Part shown: piece by piece, positions 48,815 to 60,342 of the stretch
Position numbering within the stretch: position 1 is the stretch's first letter
Layout: each line of letters opens with the position of its first letter
Source: Sanguinoderma infundibulare
Taxonomy: Eukaryota > Basidiomycota > Agaricomycetes > Polyporales > Polyporaceae
Reading direction: 5' to 3'
Length of the DNA: 64,000 nucleotides
Assembly: GCA_032821775.1 (NCBI GenBank)
Contig: JAVLRN010000007.1
Location: 2,232,001 to 2,296,000, forward strand
The notes under the pieces: generated by a model
Seen by the model: the letters and a program-made list of their open reading frames with translations, nothing else
The model's database searches: none
Told to the model about the DNA's origin: nothing
Program-made: the position numbers and the translations under genes

Positions 48815-50622
48815 ATGTGACAACTCCGGTGTGTGAGCTGCCCAGAGATAGCTGGATGGAATGGACGTTTGGACGTTGTTCTCGGATACTCTGAATTATT
48901 GGCCTGATATGCAGAATGTTCCCTAGTAATGCGATAGTGTTGACCAACGTTCGGCAACGGACATCCGCGATATTCCCCACGAGATGCTTCATGATGCGGC
49001 GGTTTGCGAATGGTAACTGGAGGATGCGGTTACTGCTCATTATCCAGCTTTAGGTTTAGTTCACTGAACGTCGCGACTCTGCGGCGGTCCACCATCGCAG
49101 GTCGAGATCGCCTCTGGGTGTCCTACGCGGGACGTAAGTAACGTCGTGCCCCCATTAGCTGGACGCTTGCTGTGCAGAATGAGAAGCCTGAAAGGTTTGG
49201 AGGACTTTACCAGTAAGCAAACCATCTGCGATCATGACAGTGCCAAGAATCAAGCTCAACGCGATGGCGCAGATGTAAACGTAGCATATCCGCAAGACGG
49301 AGCCACGAGGGCCGGTCAACGCATATAAATTACATGCGGGGTTTTGACACAAATTACGCTGTCTGCTTTCTGTGGATCAGGCCAAGGTCGGAGCCGATTC
49401 GCAAAGTAATTATCGAGTTGAACGAGTGGTCTAACACCATGAACGGTGTGTACCTTTCCTTTTCACACTTCTCTCTGAGCCCATGACGGTGAGCTCCGGA
49501 TGACTTGTACAATTCAAAAGTTGACCCACCTTGCGGACGCAGGAATCATCTACTTTCTGTCAGTAACAGATGCCTCACCAAAATGAAAGCCGTGCCAAGA
49601 CCACCTCTGGCATTCTGCTCACCCTAAACTCATTGCAGCTCACGTTCATACTGGTATGCGTAAGCAGCCCGTGCCATAGCCTCATACAGGGCATCCGCAG
49701 GACGAATAGTGACCATGTTCACGCTCTAGGTGGACATCACTACCCTCACGAACACCAGTTTCATCATCTACTTCACCGAGTCGTACGCAACAAGTCGCAA
49801 TACTAGTTTTCGAATGATTGCTTATCCGAGAATCGCGCCAGGTTGATGACTACTTATCTTGGTATAGCGTTTCCTCCTGGACCTCCAATCGGTGAACCAT
49901 CAGAAAGCGCTTGGCATCATGTCCTCAATAGAACTTGAGGAAGAGACATCTCGCGCAAGCTCAATCGTCTTCGATAGGGTGGTTGATTCGCTCGCTGCTT
50001 CTCTCACGCCTGAAAACTAAGGGGAGGATGACTCGGGACGTGTGGCTAATGGTGCATGTAGTAATGTAGCGGAGGAGTCGACTAGTGTCCCGGAGCGTCC
50101 TATCACTGAGGATATTCAAGTGACACTGGCACGCACAATGCGTGATTCTAGGACAATGGCATTTATTCCTGAGCGAACAATAGCAAGAAGTTCGCGCCGG
50201 CCCGCCGGCGAAGCTCTGAATTCGAACCTTAAATTCCAGCGTCGCGACGACAGGCATCTCTTAACATCGATCCACCACCATCGCCGTTGACGGAACGCAT
50301 TGTCATCATGGGTCAATGCTGGAACTTGTGCGTTAGTTTTGTGCTACTTACTTTCAAGTTGGAGCATCCACTCACCCCACTCAACCGTCTAGTTTCAACA
50401 TCGACAGACGTGAAGTGGGCGAGAGGAATGGGTTGATGAAGTTCGGCGAATTCTTCTTCCATAAGCAGGGATTCCTGGTCAGGAGCATCACAGCACCATA
50501 TGGCAGGTATGGTCCACTCCGAAAGTTATCCATAGCGTCCACTGACGTTCAACTTCAACTACCGCAGCCCCGAATTCGATCAGGGGAACCTATTCCGGCT
50601 CAACACGAATGTGTCTCAGGTC
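48815..50622. pseudogene. gene-free stretch with remnant of a membrane-protein gene
   Basis: Fragments reading TLLTLNSLQLTFIL-like and DITTLTNTSFIIYFTE (plus strand, 49600-49830), then a C-terminal-like SSIVFDRVVDSLAASLTPEN with a stop (about 49920-50020), resemble pieces of basidiomycete 7-helix DUF6533-type proteins but do not join into one frame. The segment 49899-49945 recurs after the F-box gene at 51726-51772. The remainder shows nothing. Confidence 0.35.
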
Positions 50623-51576
50623 ATGAACGACAAGGGTTTACTCTCCCTCCCAAACGAAATGTTGCTGGGGATCTTGGAGTGTGCCGGCATCGACGACGGT
50701 ATTTCTCTCTGCACCTTAGCGCTGACGTGTCACCGGCTGTTCGAGCTCGCGCGCGAGAAGGTTGAGGAGCTGCGACAGGCCTGCGCAGCACCCTGGGCAT
50801 GGTGCCGCGTCGTATGCTTGGGAGACTACTCCCTGTACGAGGACGTTCCCAAGACGCTCTTCACTGATGCCGAACGTGCAGAGATCGAAAAGTCGTGTAG
50901 TCGGGAGACCGACGAAGACTCGGAAGAGGTTGACATGTCCTACGCTGGCGTCTACCATCTCAAGCTGGACGACTGTGAACTATCCTTCCTCGGAATACGC
51001 TCATTCCGCGACCCCTTCATGGCTCGCTTCACCCCATTGGACCGAGCAAGACACGACGCCCTCATGGGAATCACGTACCCTCCACACATGCAGGACTGGG
51101 CACTCTGCAACATCATCAAGAAGGAGTACGTCCGCGCGTCCGAGATCGCGAAACTCGCGGGACGACCTCACGACCCCCAGCCGTTCCTACCAAACTGCCG
51201 CGTGGACCTCGGGCACGCTCTGCTTACCCGCATCGCCTGGTCTTTCGACGACAGTATGGCCATCCCGCTGAACGCGACCACCGAGAAGCTGCACCGCGGA
51301 CAGTGGGCAGGCGATCGGTTCGTGATCGCCACTTTGAGGCGGTTGGGCTCAGAGATCGAGGACTGGACCGATGTGAGCGAGGCGGTCGTGCACGATCTCA
51401 CCGAAATCTACAAGGCGATGTACGGAGAGGAGTGGTTGAAGACCATCGAGAGCGGGATGAGAGAGTACGACCAGTGGGAGTTGTACTGGACGCAGTCCGA
51501 TGGAGACGACGAGGTGGCTAGACGGGGTCGTGGTATGATCAAGCGACCGCCTCGGGGATCTGTTTTCTACATGTGA
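50623..51576 (+). CDS. F-box domain protein
   Basis: Single-exon gene of 317 residues. The N-terminal F-box is MNDKGLLSLPNEMLLGILEC followed by LCTLALTCHRLFELAREKVE, fitting the Skp1-binding consensus (LPxEllxxIl, then sLxxlaltcr). The remaining 240 residues hold no WD40 or LRR repeats that I can see; they are acidic and Trp-rich (WAWCRVVCLGDYSLYEDV, DWTDVSEAVVHDLTEIYK). It is likely a substrate adaptor of an SCF ubiquitin ligase with unknown target. The codon at 50611 is GTG, so I take the first in-frame ATG at 50623. The gene lies between two copies of a decayed repeat. Confidence 0.75.
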   Translation: MNDKGLLSLPNEMLLGILECAGIDDGISLCTLALTCHRLFELAREKVEELRQACAAPWAWCRVVCLGDYSLYEDVPKTLFTDAERAEIEKSCSRETDEDSEEVDMSYAGVYHLKLDDCELSFLGIRSFRDPFMARFTPLDRARHDALMGITYPPHMQDWALCNIIKKEYVRASEIAKLAGRPHDPQPFLPNCRVDLGHALLTRIAWSFDDSMAIPLNATTEKLHRGQWAGDRFVIATLRRLGSEIEDWTDVSEAVVHDLTEIYKAMYGEEWLKTIESGMREYDQWELYWTQSDGDDEVARRGRGMIKRPPRGSVFYM

Positions 51577-52208
51577 ACGAGATGGGAGCAATATTGACGA
51601 GGACACGGATTCCAATGACGTTTAGGGTCGAACAGCGAGCACTACTAGCAGTGAATTTGTGGAAGGTGAATGATGGTGCATGGTAGAGAGCGATAACGTC
51701 GAGACACCTACCAGGTTTGCCGTCAGTAATCAATCAGAAATCGCTTGACATCATGTCCTCAGTTGAACTCGAAGCTCAGTCGAGGCTCTTCTACAGAGTG
51801 GTTGGGAAGGGGAGGGAGGATGTATCTCACGGTGCCTCGAGAGAGGGATGCATTAGAGGAGTATCCTGGAGCTTCCTATCGCTGACAGTTGTGGTGGCGT
51901 TCAACACCAGGGATTGATCGATGTCAGTGCTCAAGCGTGCTCCGCCAATAAAGAGTGCGCGCGTAGAGGAAGTCGACTTACCAAGCTTGCTCCGTCAGCA
52001 ACGTATTCGAGAATATGTTTCCGAAGGAAGCCCGGGCAGGTACATTGGTCGCGTGTGGGAGTCACGGCTCCCTGCAAAGGTTTTGCAACATGACCGGTGA
52101 CCACTGGGAACGACGGTGGTGTCTAGTACTTAAAGGTGCGCCAAGTGCTCACTCACGTCGCTCACATCACCCTGCCACCCTTCGCTACTCATATCTCATC
52201 TCGACTCG
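51577..52208. other. intergenic with second copy of the decayed repeat
   Basis: 51726-51830 matches 49899-49990 (about 78% over the best 45 bases, then a shared GTGGTTG and GGAGGATG). It could encode NQKSLDIMSSVELEAQSRLF, like the first copy. The rest is promoter of the GST gene. Confidence 0.4.
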
Positions 52209-53046
52209 ATGGAGCCGATCCTATTTTACGACATCCCCGGCAAAGCCTCCAAGGATCGCGCATGGTCCCCGAACACTTGGAAGACGAGGTGGGTGCGGAA
52301 CCGATCTCTACCGCTTGGCACCCATTCGAACCCACCCTTGTAGGTACGCCCTGAACTACAAGGGCGTCCCGTACACAACCGTCTGGGTCGAATACCCCGA
52401 CATCGCGGCCGTCTCGAAGAAGATCGGCGCACCGCCGACGGACAAGGGCCCGGACGGCTCGCCCAAGTACACCCTCCCCGCCATCTACGACCCGAACACG
52501 AAGACGGCGGTGTCCGAGTCCGCCGCGATCGCGCGGTACCTCGACAAGACGTACCCCGACCGGCCGACGCTCCTCCCGCCCGGGACGGACGCGCTCCACG
52601 CTGCCTTCAACGCGGCCTTCGTCCAGGCGCTGATACCGGACCTGCTGCAGATCATGCTGCCCGCGACGAACGCGCAGCTGAACGCCAAGAGCGAGCCGTA
52701 CTTCCGCTCGACGCGCGAGGCCGCGTTCGGCGCGAAGCTGGAGGAGTGGGCGCCGGCCGGGAGCGAGAAGCGCGAGCAGCACTGGAAGGGCATCGAGCGG
52801 GCGCTCGACACCTTCGCGCAGTGGCTGACCGCCGACGGGCAGGAGAAGCTGTTCTTCGCGGGCGACAAGATCTCCTATGCGGACATCACCATCGCAGGGT
52901 TCTTGGTGTGGACCGAGAGGCTCCTCGGGAAGGACAGCAAGGAGTGGCAGGCTGTCTTGCGGTTTAACGACGGGCGCTGGGCGCGGTTCATGGAGGCGTT
53001 CAGGAAGTACGAGGGGGTGGATGTCGGCGCCGACGCGCAAGTCTGA
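52209..53046 (+). CDS. glutathione S-transferase, fungal FuA (etherase-related) class
   Basis: Two exons (52209-52288, 52344-53046) give 260 residues. The thioredoxin-fold N-terminus MEPILFYDIPGKA and AWSPNTWKTRYALNYKGVPY, with the likely catalytic Ser in the WSPNTWK loop, is followed by TVWVEYPDIAAVSKKIGAPP, PKYTLPAIYDPNTKTAVSES (the cis-Pro and the glutathione-binding ES pair) and AAIARYLDKTYPDRP. The alpha-helical C-terminal domain has FAGDKISYADITIAGFLVW. The pattern fits GSTFuA enzymes expanded in wood-decay fungi, thought to bind or conjugate lignin-derived aromatics and related to bacterial beta-etherases. The longer upstream frame from 52015 is not used, because the splice site at 52289 restores a proper GST start. 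Confidence 0.92.
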
Positions 53047-53232
53047 CGTGTACAAGTCATTCCTGGCGCAGCTTCTTCCCGAGCAGATAAGTAGACATGT
53101 AGAGTACCCGGATGGATCTTGTAACGGAATTGTGGCTGCTGCAAGCGACAAACTTGCAATTTCCTACGGCGTCACCTTTGCGCAGCCGAAACGTGTGGTT
53201 CACATCATCGGGATAGAGCATGAGGGGTAGTT

Positions 53233-53339
53233 CGGATGGTACACATATGCATGCCTCGGAGCACCCACCGAACTACGCTGCAGTATGCGCAGCTCTCCGG
53301 CTGCGCATCGTCCACCGAGCGTAGCACGTATACCATCCG
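53233..53339. repeat. imperfect inverted repeat
   Basis: A perfect 9-bp inner stem, ATGCGCAGC (53285-53293) and GCTGCGCAT (53300-53308), surrounds a 6-base loop. Outside it CTACGCT pairs with AGCGTAG, and CGGATGGTA near the left end pairs with TACCATCCG at the right end. The left arm carries about 28 extra bases. Confidence 0.6.
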
Positions 53340-53367
53340 GGACGACGCGCAAGCATGACACGCTTGG

Positions 53368-53375
53368 TATATATT
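53368..53375 (+). promoter_or_regulatory. TATA box of the GNAT gene
   Basis: TATATATT about 140 bp before the ATG at 53510. Confidence 0.4.
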
Positions 53376-53509
53376 CAAAGCCCCCCCGCGGCAGCTTGGC
53401 ACGTCACAGACAGATACCCTCCAAGCCAAAGTGAGTTCTGCACAAGCTCTTCGATGACGTTTTGTGTCTCAGCAACTGACAACACAATGAACAAGAGCAG
53501 CTCTCACCC

Positions 53510-54052
53510 ATGATCCTCATGTCCCCCATCGTCCGCGAAGCGACCGAATCCGACGTCGAGCAGCTCGCCCCGCTCTTCGTCCACTCCGTCGACACGAGCC
53601 TGCCCGGCATCACCTTCTCCGAGCACCCCAACTACGCGCTCGACGTCGTCAACTCCCGCTTGCTGAAACGCTTGTTCCCGCCAAAGTCGCGCAAAACGTA
53701 CGTGCTCGAGTCGCACACGGGCGAGCTCCTAGCGTACGGGTGTGTGAAGCCGGACGGCGGACCGAACAAGGACGAAGACGAGCTCGATCACTTCTTCGTC
53801 AGGGCCGGAGAGGGCGGCAAGGGCTATGGCGGGAAGGTGATGGAAGTCATCCAGGAAGAGTTCGCCGAACGGGGATTGTGGGTGCAGGTCTTCGAGAAGA
53901 ACGAGCGTGCGGTGCGGTTCTACGAGAAGTGGGGGTTCAGGTCATGCGAGGGCGGGAAGCAGACGTTGAAGCTCGGGTTGAGCCACGGGCCGGAGGAGGT
54001 GACGGTGTGTTGCATGAGATGGTCGCCGACCTCGACTTCTTCAGGATCGTAA
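53510..54052 (+). CDS. GNAT-family N-acetyltransferase
   Basis: Single-exon gene of 180 residues. It has the GNAT fold order: beta-1/alpha-1 IVREATESDVEQLAPLFVHS, an acidic linker DEDELDHFFVRAGEGGKGYG with the acetyl-CoA pyrophosphate loop (GGKGYGGK, of the Q/RxxGxG/A type), VMEVIQEEFAERGLWVQVFE, and the motif B end NERAVRFYEKWGFRSCEGGK. The substrate is not predictable. It follows the GST gene on the same strand but is separated by 460 bp with its own TATA box, so it is an independent unit. Confidence 0.85.
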   Translation: MILMSPIVREATESDVEQLAPLFVHSVDTSLPGITFSEHPNYALDVVNSRLLKRLFPPKSRKTYVLESHTGELLAYGCVKPDGGPNKDEDELDHFFVRAGEGGKGYGGKVMEVIQEEFAERGLWVQVFEKNERAVRFYEKWGFRSCEGGKQTLKLGLSHGPEEVTVCCMRWSPTSTSSGS

Positions 54053-54357
54053 TCTTCGCGTTTGAATCGTATTCAAATTGACGTGTCCCGCAGTTTCATT
54101 CTGGACCATGTTAGACAGAGAGGGAGCAGAGAAGCGTCCACAGTCATATTCAGTCGTATACGTAGAGAGCAAAGTCATGCAGGGGTGTATGCGTGGTATA
54201 CAAGTTGGCGCACTGCGCGTTGGATGCAACATAATGAGCACTATAATCTGTCACCCAGCAACCGTAAGTAAAACCACAAACTCAAAACCGAAACAAAAAA
54301 AGCGACATACCGTAGCAACAAAACATAGAATAGCCGACAACGATCCGATCTATAATC
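54053..54357. other. convergent 3' intergenic region
   Basis: 305 bp of AT-rich 3' flank between the GNAT gene and the kinesin. Nothing recognised. Confidence 0.5.
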
Positions 54358-57218
54358 CTATACAGGCATGTTTTCCTTCAACTCACCCAGGACTTCCCTA
54401 GTCGGACTCTGTGAGCCCTTCAGCGCAGCGAGCCCGGCCTTTGGTGGAGAGATGCTCAGCGTCGTCTTCTCGAACTCGATACTCACGTCCACGTCCTCGC
54501 CGCCGTCCCACTCCTCCTCCAGCAAGCTCTTCTGCACAAGTTCGTTCCCCAGCCGGATCGGCGACTCGGTCTCAGCGACGGGCGCCATAGCCATGGCGGC
54601 CTCCCTCAGCTGCGACGACACCTTGCTCTTCTGCCGCTGCGCAAACAGCGCCGCCGCGCCGCCCGGCGTCGGCATCGGCGGGTTGAGCTTCGAGGCGGGA
54701 ATGACGGGCCCCCCAAGCCCGAGCTGGTCGAACTTCTTGACGAACGCGGCGAGCGCGTGGCGCTCCTCCTCGAGCTTGATCCGCAGCTTGCGCTCCTTGT
54801 CGAGCTGCTTGACGAGCTCGTCCGCCCACGCGGCCTTCTCCTCGCGCACGCGCACCTCGGCCTCGAGCTTCTGCGCCCACTCCCGCTCGACGTCCTCGCG
54901 CACGGCGCGCAGGGGCTCGCCGAGGTTCTCCTCGTAGCCCTTGACGACGATCTCGAGCTCGCGGATCGTCTTCGCCTGCTCGTTCAGCAGCCTGTCTTTA
55001 TCGCTCTCGGGCGCGTCAGGGGAGAGCTGTGGTCGTGTCGCCAGCGCCGCCTCGAGCGACAGGATCTGGGTTGCCTGCGTCTCCATCTCCCGCCTCGCTG
55101 CGAGAAGCTCTTGTTGGAGCTACAGTCAAGTCGTCAATGCTCATTCTGCGCCCCAGATGCATTCCACGGACCTGATACGGTGACATGTCAAAGTCGACCT
55201 TTGTCGGACTCGTCGGGCGACTCTCGTCCCCCTTGTTCTCATCCACCGTCTGGCTCGTCAAGATCAACTTCGTCAGCTGCTTGATCCTCGCGTTCAAATT
55301 GTGCATCGCCAAGCTCTCGTCCAGCTGCTCCCTCGCGCTGAGCCTGCGCCCGCGCACAGGCCCATCTGGAGCCTCCTTCTCCGCGAGCCGCTTCCTGAGC
55401 TCCTCGATCTCCTTTCGGTACCGCTCGAGGAGGGCGTCCGTGTCGACGACCTCCTTCTTCTGCGCGTGCAGCTGCACCTTTTTGATGCGCTGCGCGAAGA
55501 GGAGCGTCGACGTCGACTCGGCGACCGCGGACGCGTCTGGGTTGATCGTGCAGACGACGGAGATGCGCGCGTTGCCGGAGAGCGAGGGCTGGAGCATGCG
55601 CGTCAGCTTCGAGTTGCGGAACGGGACGTGGTCCGACTTGTTCTTGGCCGAGTTCTCGGCGAGCGTCGAGATGACCGTGCCGAGCGTGAGCAGACTGCAA
55701 ACCAAGTGGGTATTCCGGCACAACAGAAAGAAGGCGCATATACCGACCTAGTGTTGATGTACTTGCCCTCTCTTGTCCTGTCCTTGTCGGACGTCGCCTT
55801 TTCGGACCCTGCCAGGTCGATCAAGCTCTGCAAAGGACTTCAGCATTCCGTCCGCAGGTCTTTCTGCGCATCCACGTACCAGAACAGACGTCTGAACGCT
55901 CCGTCCTCCCTTCGCCTGCAACCTCGGTCCGCCCGGCGTCGGTGGCCTAAACCCCGGCGTCGTCCTCCCACTTGGAGGCTCATCTCCGCCGCTCCCTCTC
56001 TCCCTGCTCTCAATCACCAATCTAAAGACACTATGGCTCCGGCTACTCCTCTCGTTCCAATCCGTGCTCGCCGTCCTCCTGTTCCCCTCGCCGCGGTGCA
56101 ACACCTCATGCACGCCCTTCAGGCTCGTCACGACCTCCTCGCGCAGCGGGGTGAGCACCACGTTCGCGCCGGTGCCCTGGATCTGGACGGGCTGGGAGAC
56201 CGAGGATGACGGGGGGGCCAGCAAGTCGTGGATCGCCTCGTTGTAGATCTCGAGGTACGAGCAGCGCAGGAGGTACTCGCGCGTCGGGGTGCGCTTGATG
56301 TACGCGAACACGTCCTTCATCGCGCGGGGGATGATGCCGGGCTGGTCGGGGTCCCCAGAGAGGGTGAAGGTCTTGCCGGACGCGGTTTGGCCGTAGGCGA
56401 AGATGATGGCGTTGTAGCCATCCATGGCGGCGCAGACATGGCTGCGGGCGACGGCGTTGTAGACCGGCTTGTTCTCGGAGCCGGTGAGGATCTCGTCGAA
56501 GCGAAAGTCCTGGGCGGGGGTCGCGGCGGACTTGAGGTGTTGGGGGTGGAGCTTGATCGTCTTTGGTTGTGTCGCGGTCGTGACGTCCCATGCGGAGGTG
56601 TTGTCTGTCGGGCGTATCCTGCGGGCGGGCGTGAGTTGTACGCATCCATGTATGCGCTGAATAGAATGGGACAAAGACGCTACTCCACGGCGAAGCTTCT
56701 CGTTCAAACCTTGACTGGTCCGAAACAATAACTCACCTGATAGAAACCAGCACCTTGTCCTCCTTGCCGTAATCCTCCCTGAGCATCGCGTCGACCTCGT
56801 CAATATCGGCGGAGACGTCCCCGGCCTCGGTCACGGTCTCAAAGTCAACGAGGGCCTCCTCCGGATCGACCCTGCTCACGTCCATCTCGCTCACATGCGG
56901 CACGAGGAGCGGGCTCTCCGTGCCCTTGCGCGGGGACGCAGGGGTCTTGGGCCGGGGAACGCCCTGGGAACCATCGCGGCTCTTGCTGCGTGAGGGCGTG
57001 GACGGGATGAAGGGGCCAGGCTTGCTATTGAGGCGGGTGCGGGACTCGGAGGAGAGCGGGGCTTTGTACTTCTTGGAGGATGCAAGCAGAGACGGGGTCG
57101 TGCAGCGGGGGAGGCGGGAGTCGCTGAAGCTGGTGTCGTCGGCGGTGGCGATGGAGAGCTTGCGCTTGGGGGTGAAGGGGACGGGGCGGACGAGCTTGCT
57201 TGTCGAGGAGGCTGACAT
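54358..57218 (-). CDS. kinesin-7-like (CENP-E/Kip2 group) motor protein
   Basis: Starts MSASSTSKLVRPVPFTPKRK with a 150-residue Ser/Pro/Lys-rich extension before the motor, as in fungal Kip2-type kinesins. The motor begins KVLVSIRIRPTDN. It has the P-loop IFAYGQTASGKTFTLSG, switch I NERSSRSHSVFRLVI, switch II SLIDLAGSEKATSDK, and the microtubule-binding region HVPFRNSKLTRMLQPSLSGN with TSTLLFAQRIKKVQLHAQKK. After the neck, coiled coil covers DALLERYRKEIEELRKRLAE and a long EREWAQKLEAEVRVREEKAA stretch. The C-terminus (ending LKENMPV) is acidic. About five exons. The inverted motor/stalk order places it among plus-end-directed N-kinesins; the assignment to kinesin-7 rests on overall similarity. 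Confidence 0.9.
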
Positions 57219-58673
57219 GATCTGTGGGTTTCTTGCGGGCGGTCTTGTGTGTGTCTTGAGGTGTCTCGGGGCGGGGACGTCGTGCGTGCAGAATCAAACC
57301 AGCCGTCAGCGCCGCTGGTCGGGCACGCTCCGCGATCGGCTTCAACCGTGGAAACAGTCGCGTATCGCGTTCCAGTCACGGGGCCGCGTTCTTGGTAGCG
57401 CCGTCAGTTTTTTTCTCCCAACGCCGGCTATAGTACTTGGGCTCCTTACTTCCCTCTCTTCTCCCTCTCCACCACGATCGTCCTTGGCTGACAGGACCAG
57501 TTTGTTGCAAGTACCCATGCAAGTGGGTAGATTCACGCTAGGTTGCTTCGATGTCTTCGATCCTCGCCACATAGGCAGGCCACGACTCAGATGGCACTCG
57601 ATGGTACGTCCACCTCTGTAGAGCCTGCGGCATTATCGTGCATGCAACACCTAAGTCGATGATTTGAATGAAAGTCTAACTGCTGTCGTACGCGTCCCTG
57701 GCGCATTGACGACTCATTGCGAGATGTCCTCTGAGACTCGCCGTTTCTCACCACCTTGCCCCTTCACTTCCGTCAGCCTTGTTACTGACTATTATCTTCT
57801 AGGCTTAAGGCCCCGCTGCTGCCCTAGCCTCATGCATTGCAATGAGGTGACCGGGTGCAGGCGATGCTGATTCCGCGTACCTTCGGAGGGTACCTCCCGC
57901 CGTCGCTTGAGAGTCGGGGCAAGGTCGCTCTCGGAGTGCCGTGGCCACGCTCAAGCCACGCTGCCGCCGATCCTCCTAAGGAACTTGTGAGTCCATCCTC
58001 CCGCTGCTCTACACCCACCTTGTCGATGATTCTATAAACACGAATGATTTAATGAGCCCAACCTGCGTCGACATATTCGATGCAGGCGTGACGACCCTTC
58101 TTTGCTGAGACTTGCCCTCTATCCTTCCCTATCGGCTTTTTTCAGCCCGCTCACCCTTCTCTTCCTAGATCTGTGACCCCATCATCTCATTCCCATGCAA
58201 ACTCCATGATGCAATGCGTCAGCCGACAGGTGAGTCTGTGCTTCCCCGAAACCTTATGATCGGTACTCGCATATGCGGATTCCTCCGCTCTTGCTATTAT
58301 TGTTCCAGCTCGGAATCAGGATCAGACTATAGATGGTTTTTCGGAGCCCGAAGGGCTTACAACGCGATGTTTTGGGGTGGTCTGGTGATACAAGGGTGTT
58401 CGGCACTATCTACCCACAACCCAAAGTCCTCTGGTTAGTGTCCAATAACTCGGTGCTAATGAAAACGCGACTGTCCGCTGCTGCTACTACCCGAATGCCC
58501 TTTCCAGCGCATACAAGGTGTGAGAGTATTCCTACAAGAGTCTAAATGAAGTCCGATGATTATCAGAAGGGCGTATCGTAATGCGGCGCGGTGGGACGCA
58601 TTCGTGAAGGGGCATGTGCATGTGCAAGTCGTGAAGTCGGCCCTGGGGTGACGGGGGGGCGGAGGCTGAACCC
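57219..58673. other. 1.45 kb intergenic, no gene recognised
   Basis: Kinesin promoter on the left and 3' flank of the third Kre9/KNH-like gene on the right. Only short frames on both strands. Confidence 0.45.
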
Positions 58674-59253
58674 TCAGAGTGTGGAGGTGTCTGAGATGAT
58701 CTCGAACTCGCCGCTGTCGTTTCCGGAGTCACCAAACACTGGACCGGGTGATGGTCAGGATCCATGGCTGCAAGAATCAGATGGGCTGTACTTACGGACG
58801 ATGGTGTAGTCCCTCCCGGCCTCGACGTCGGGGACGGTAACGTTAATCCAGCCCTGAAGGATATCAAAGTCGGTTGCGAGGGGGTGCTCTGGAGGAAGCC
58901 GAACCACCGTCGGTCAATGTTGGAGCTCGAGTCCGAATGAGCGACATCACAGGCTCACCGAGATCGAGGAGACCACCCTTGGCCAATACGACCTGACCCT
59001 TCTTGTTGGTGATGTTCGCGGGCGCGTTGGAGGTGTCCCTGTATTCACATTAACGACGATCGTACAGTGGCAAAGGCGGGACGACTTACCAAGTGACGTT
59101 CTGCTGAGAGCCAACGATCCAGACATCACAGGTGTTGGGGCTCGTCACGGGTGGAACAAACACGTCGCGGATGGCGATCGGGAGGGCGTACGCGAAAGCG
59201 AGGAGGGAGAGCACGAAGGAGAAGACGGCGAGCTGCATGACGGACTTGGACAT
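58674..59253 (-). CDS. secreted Kre9/KNH-like protein (third copy)
   Basis: Four exons; an extra intron falls inside the VTW codons compared with the other two copies. The signal peptide is VMQLAVFSFVLSLLAFAYA. The mature beta domain has VFVPPVTSPNTCDVWIVGSQ, NVTWDTSNAPANITNKKG, VVLAKGGLLDLEHPLATDF, WINVTVPDVEAGRDYTIV and LFGDSGNDSGEFEIISDTST, with a stop after one more Leu. There is no Ser/Thr-rich tail, so the mature protein is a single domain of about 105 residues with several NxT/S sites. A TATATATA-like motif at about 59419-59426 on the minus strand, 165 bp upstream, may be its TATA box. A wall or surface role is inferred from the family. Confidence 0.85.
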
Positions 59254-60342
59254 AGCGGGGCGTGTGTCGTAAAGCGTAGAGGTCTAGTTGTCAATGTGGG
59301 TCGTATGCTGGAGCGTGAGCGAGGATGGGACAGCAAGGGACAACTGCTCAGAGCCTAGGGAACGAAAGCAATGAGACGGTTCGCTGGAGGAGAGCCAGAG
59401 AGACCAGGAGGGGGGAATATATATCCCCCAAGAGCCAACATGCACCAAAGCCGGAATGCACTAGACTCGGCAGCTAATTTGAGGCAGTTAGCCGGTGCCT
59501 CCGCGCGTCATGACGGTCATGCCACCCCTCCTGGGCCAATGGTCTTCGCTCCTTCTTGGCTCTGCTCCTCCATCAGCTCAATAAGCTCGGACCTCGGATG
59601 CTCTCACCAGTGCCAACGCCGATCTGCCACTGGCAAGTTCATCAAGGCGAACGGAGTCCGTGCTGTGTGGTGTGTGCGCAGCCCCGGGCGGTACTGTTCA
59701 ACATGAGGCCGATTGTTCTGGACGGCGTGAAGAGGAAGCCTGTGAAGTCACACCACCCAGGCGAGCAGACCAGAAGCCCGTTCGGAGTGTCGCAGTGGCG
59801 CAGAGCGAGCCGAGTTGGGTGACGGCGCGCCGATGTCATTGCACGCCGATCGATGGCCTTGGACGGCTTCCGGGTGTACGCCATGGCTTCGCTTGTTCCT
59901 TGTCCCCTTCCGATGCCAGGGACGCCATTCAATCACTTGCTTCTTGCACTGTGCAGATGCTCGTCCACACGCTTCCTCGTCGAACCCACAAGACCACTCC
60001 GCTTGGATTGTATACTCTACTGTTCGGCCGCGGCCCGCGAAGAATCGATGAGGACAGGCTTGCGGCTCTGATGCGCCGCGACATACGTCCGACATTATCC
60101 TGCAATGTATTTGTCCAGCGATCCTGGTGCAAGGTTCGACTCGGTAAGTACACATTACTCAGGATCGGCGAGGCCTTGCTGTCGATGCGCTCATACAATA
60201 ACGTCCCACAGCTGCGAAAGCAGGGAAGCTGGAACTGAAACGTCGATGGAGGGCTCCGCGCCTGCGCCAGCATCGGGCGATGCTCCACCCACCGTCTACG
60301 TGGCCTGCGCAGACCGTCCCACCGCAGGCAGATCCCCGCGTT
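59254..60342. other. intergenic, nothing recognised
   Basis: Promoter of the third Kre9/KNH-like gene, then short frames without motifs on both strands. Confidence 0.4.

Noticed and set aside
52015..52208. N-terminal extension of the GST from the longer frame
   Set aside because: Splicing from the ATG at 52209 gives the canonical GST start; the upstream part resembles no targeting signal.
42661..54052. A secondary-metabolite cluster spanning methyltransferase, GST and GNAT
   Set aside because: Housekeeping genes (ERG24 and others) lie in between, and no backbone synthase is present.
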